Shown here in pieces: positions 5,846 through 6,141 of a DNA stretch of 6,141 nt. Positions within the stretch are counted from its first letter, which is position 1. The number at the start of each line of letters is the position of its first letter. The stretch spans positions 7,328 through 13,468 of the forward strand of contig PBOW01000081.1 in the NCBI GenBank assembly GCA_002725365.1, given 5' to 3'. The stretch is from Chloroflexota bacterium (GTDB taxonomy: Bacteria; Chloroflexota; Dehalococcoidia; UBA2979). The notes beneath the pieces are model-generated. The model was not told where the DNA came from. It saw only the letters and a program-made list of their open reading frames with translations, and ran no database searches. Both the position numbers and the translations under genes were made by a program.

Positions 5846-6141
5846 TCATTTGAATTCCCGAACCGTCTTTAGCGCGTGCGCCCATCTCTCCCGGGAAATT
5901 CGACGGCTCTCAGGATCGATCTCATTTGTAAAAACCGTTCCTCCCGGTCGATTAGACATCGCATCTGAATCAATAATGCCTGCCTCGACCCCGGCTATCC
6001 CTGCGACACCTCTCGCTGTATTTTCCAAAAACTCTGCACGGAGAATCGGGATATCCAGAATATTCGCCTGAAACTGCATCAACCAATCGTTTGCTGCTGC
6101 ACCTCCGTCGACACGCAGTTCAGATATCTCATAGCCGGCTC
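5846..6141 (-). CDS. glpK: Glycerol kinase, C-terminal fragment cut by the window edge
   Basis: Only the last 97 residues are visible; the 5' end lies beyond 6141. The fragment reads AGYEISELRVDGGAAANDWL, then MQFQANILDIPILR, then ENTARGVAGIAGVEAGI, matching the second FGGY-kinase domain of glycerol kinase: the LRVDGGA..N..LMQFQ nucleotide-binding block and the E-TALGAA-LAG-A-G helix, although the usual ETTALGAA is ENTARGVA. The tail keeps the layout F-x-n-ID-P followed by 'RERWAHALKTV' as in GlpK. Glycerol kinase phosphorylates glycerol to glycerol 3-phosphate with ATP in the cytoplasm. The stop is TGA at 5846-5848. Another FGGY sugar kinase cannot be fully excluded from the C-terminus alone, but the MQFQA block favours glycerol kinase. 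The Met pair at the 'LMQFQ' position is internal, not a start. Confidence 0.88.
   Translation of the reverse strand, partial: AGYEISELRVDGGAAANDWLMQFQANILDIPILRAEFLENTARGVAGIAGVEAGIIDSDAMSNRPGGTVFTNEIDPESRRISRERWAHALKTVREFK

Noticed and set aside
5850..6071. A plus-strand open frame opposite glpK
   Set aside because: It is a shadow of the glycerol kinase C-terminus, which is recognised on the minus strand and continues past the window edge.

Overview
Every gene I can support lies on the minus strand, so the window is read from its right end (about 6141) to its left end (1). The order is: 3' end of a glycerol kinase gene (glpK); an acyl-CoA dehydrogenase; a promoter and structured leader; ribosomal protein S6 (rpsF); a single-domain single-stranded-DNA-binding protein (ssb); a second, longer SSB with two OB folds; ribosomal protein S18 (rpsR); a membrane-anchored SurA/parvulin-like protein; and homoserine dehydrogenase (hom), cut by the left edge. 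It is an ordinary, densely packed bacterial chromosome. I see no mobile element, CRISPR array, tRNA or rRNA, and no gene-free stretch longer than about 120 bases.

The core is the widespread rpsF-ssb-rpsR operon, here with three departures. First, the ssb position is occupied by two consecutive genes encoding three OB folds in total, the second gene being a fusion of two. Second, rplI, which often follows rpsR, is absent; a SurA-like membrane protein and hom follow instead. Third, S6 carries a tail of about 75 residues whose last 48 are strongly acidic. Gaps within the run are only 1 to about 42 bases, so rpsF through hom look co-transcribed. A perfect TATAAT box about 94 bases upstream of the preferred rpsF start, followed by a leader that can fold into a 9-bp hairpin and possibly hide the rpsF ribosome binding site, suggests where the operon starts and how S6/S18 might control it.

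The glpK and acyl-CoA dehydrogenase genes upstream are metabolic (glycerol phosphorylation; FAD-dependent acyl-CoA oxidation). They are separated from each other by 83 bases and from the ribosomal operon by the promoter region.

Organism: a free-living bacterium of moderate G+C that makes its own aspartate-family amino acids. The zinc-type S18, the SurA-like protein of the style seen in Chloroflexota and the acyl-CoA dehydrogenase would fit a Chloroflexota lineage such as marine SAR202/Dehalococcoidia. This is inference from protein style only; a phylogeny of S6, S18 or homoserine dehydrogenase would be needed to place it.
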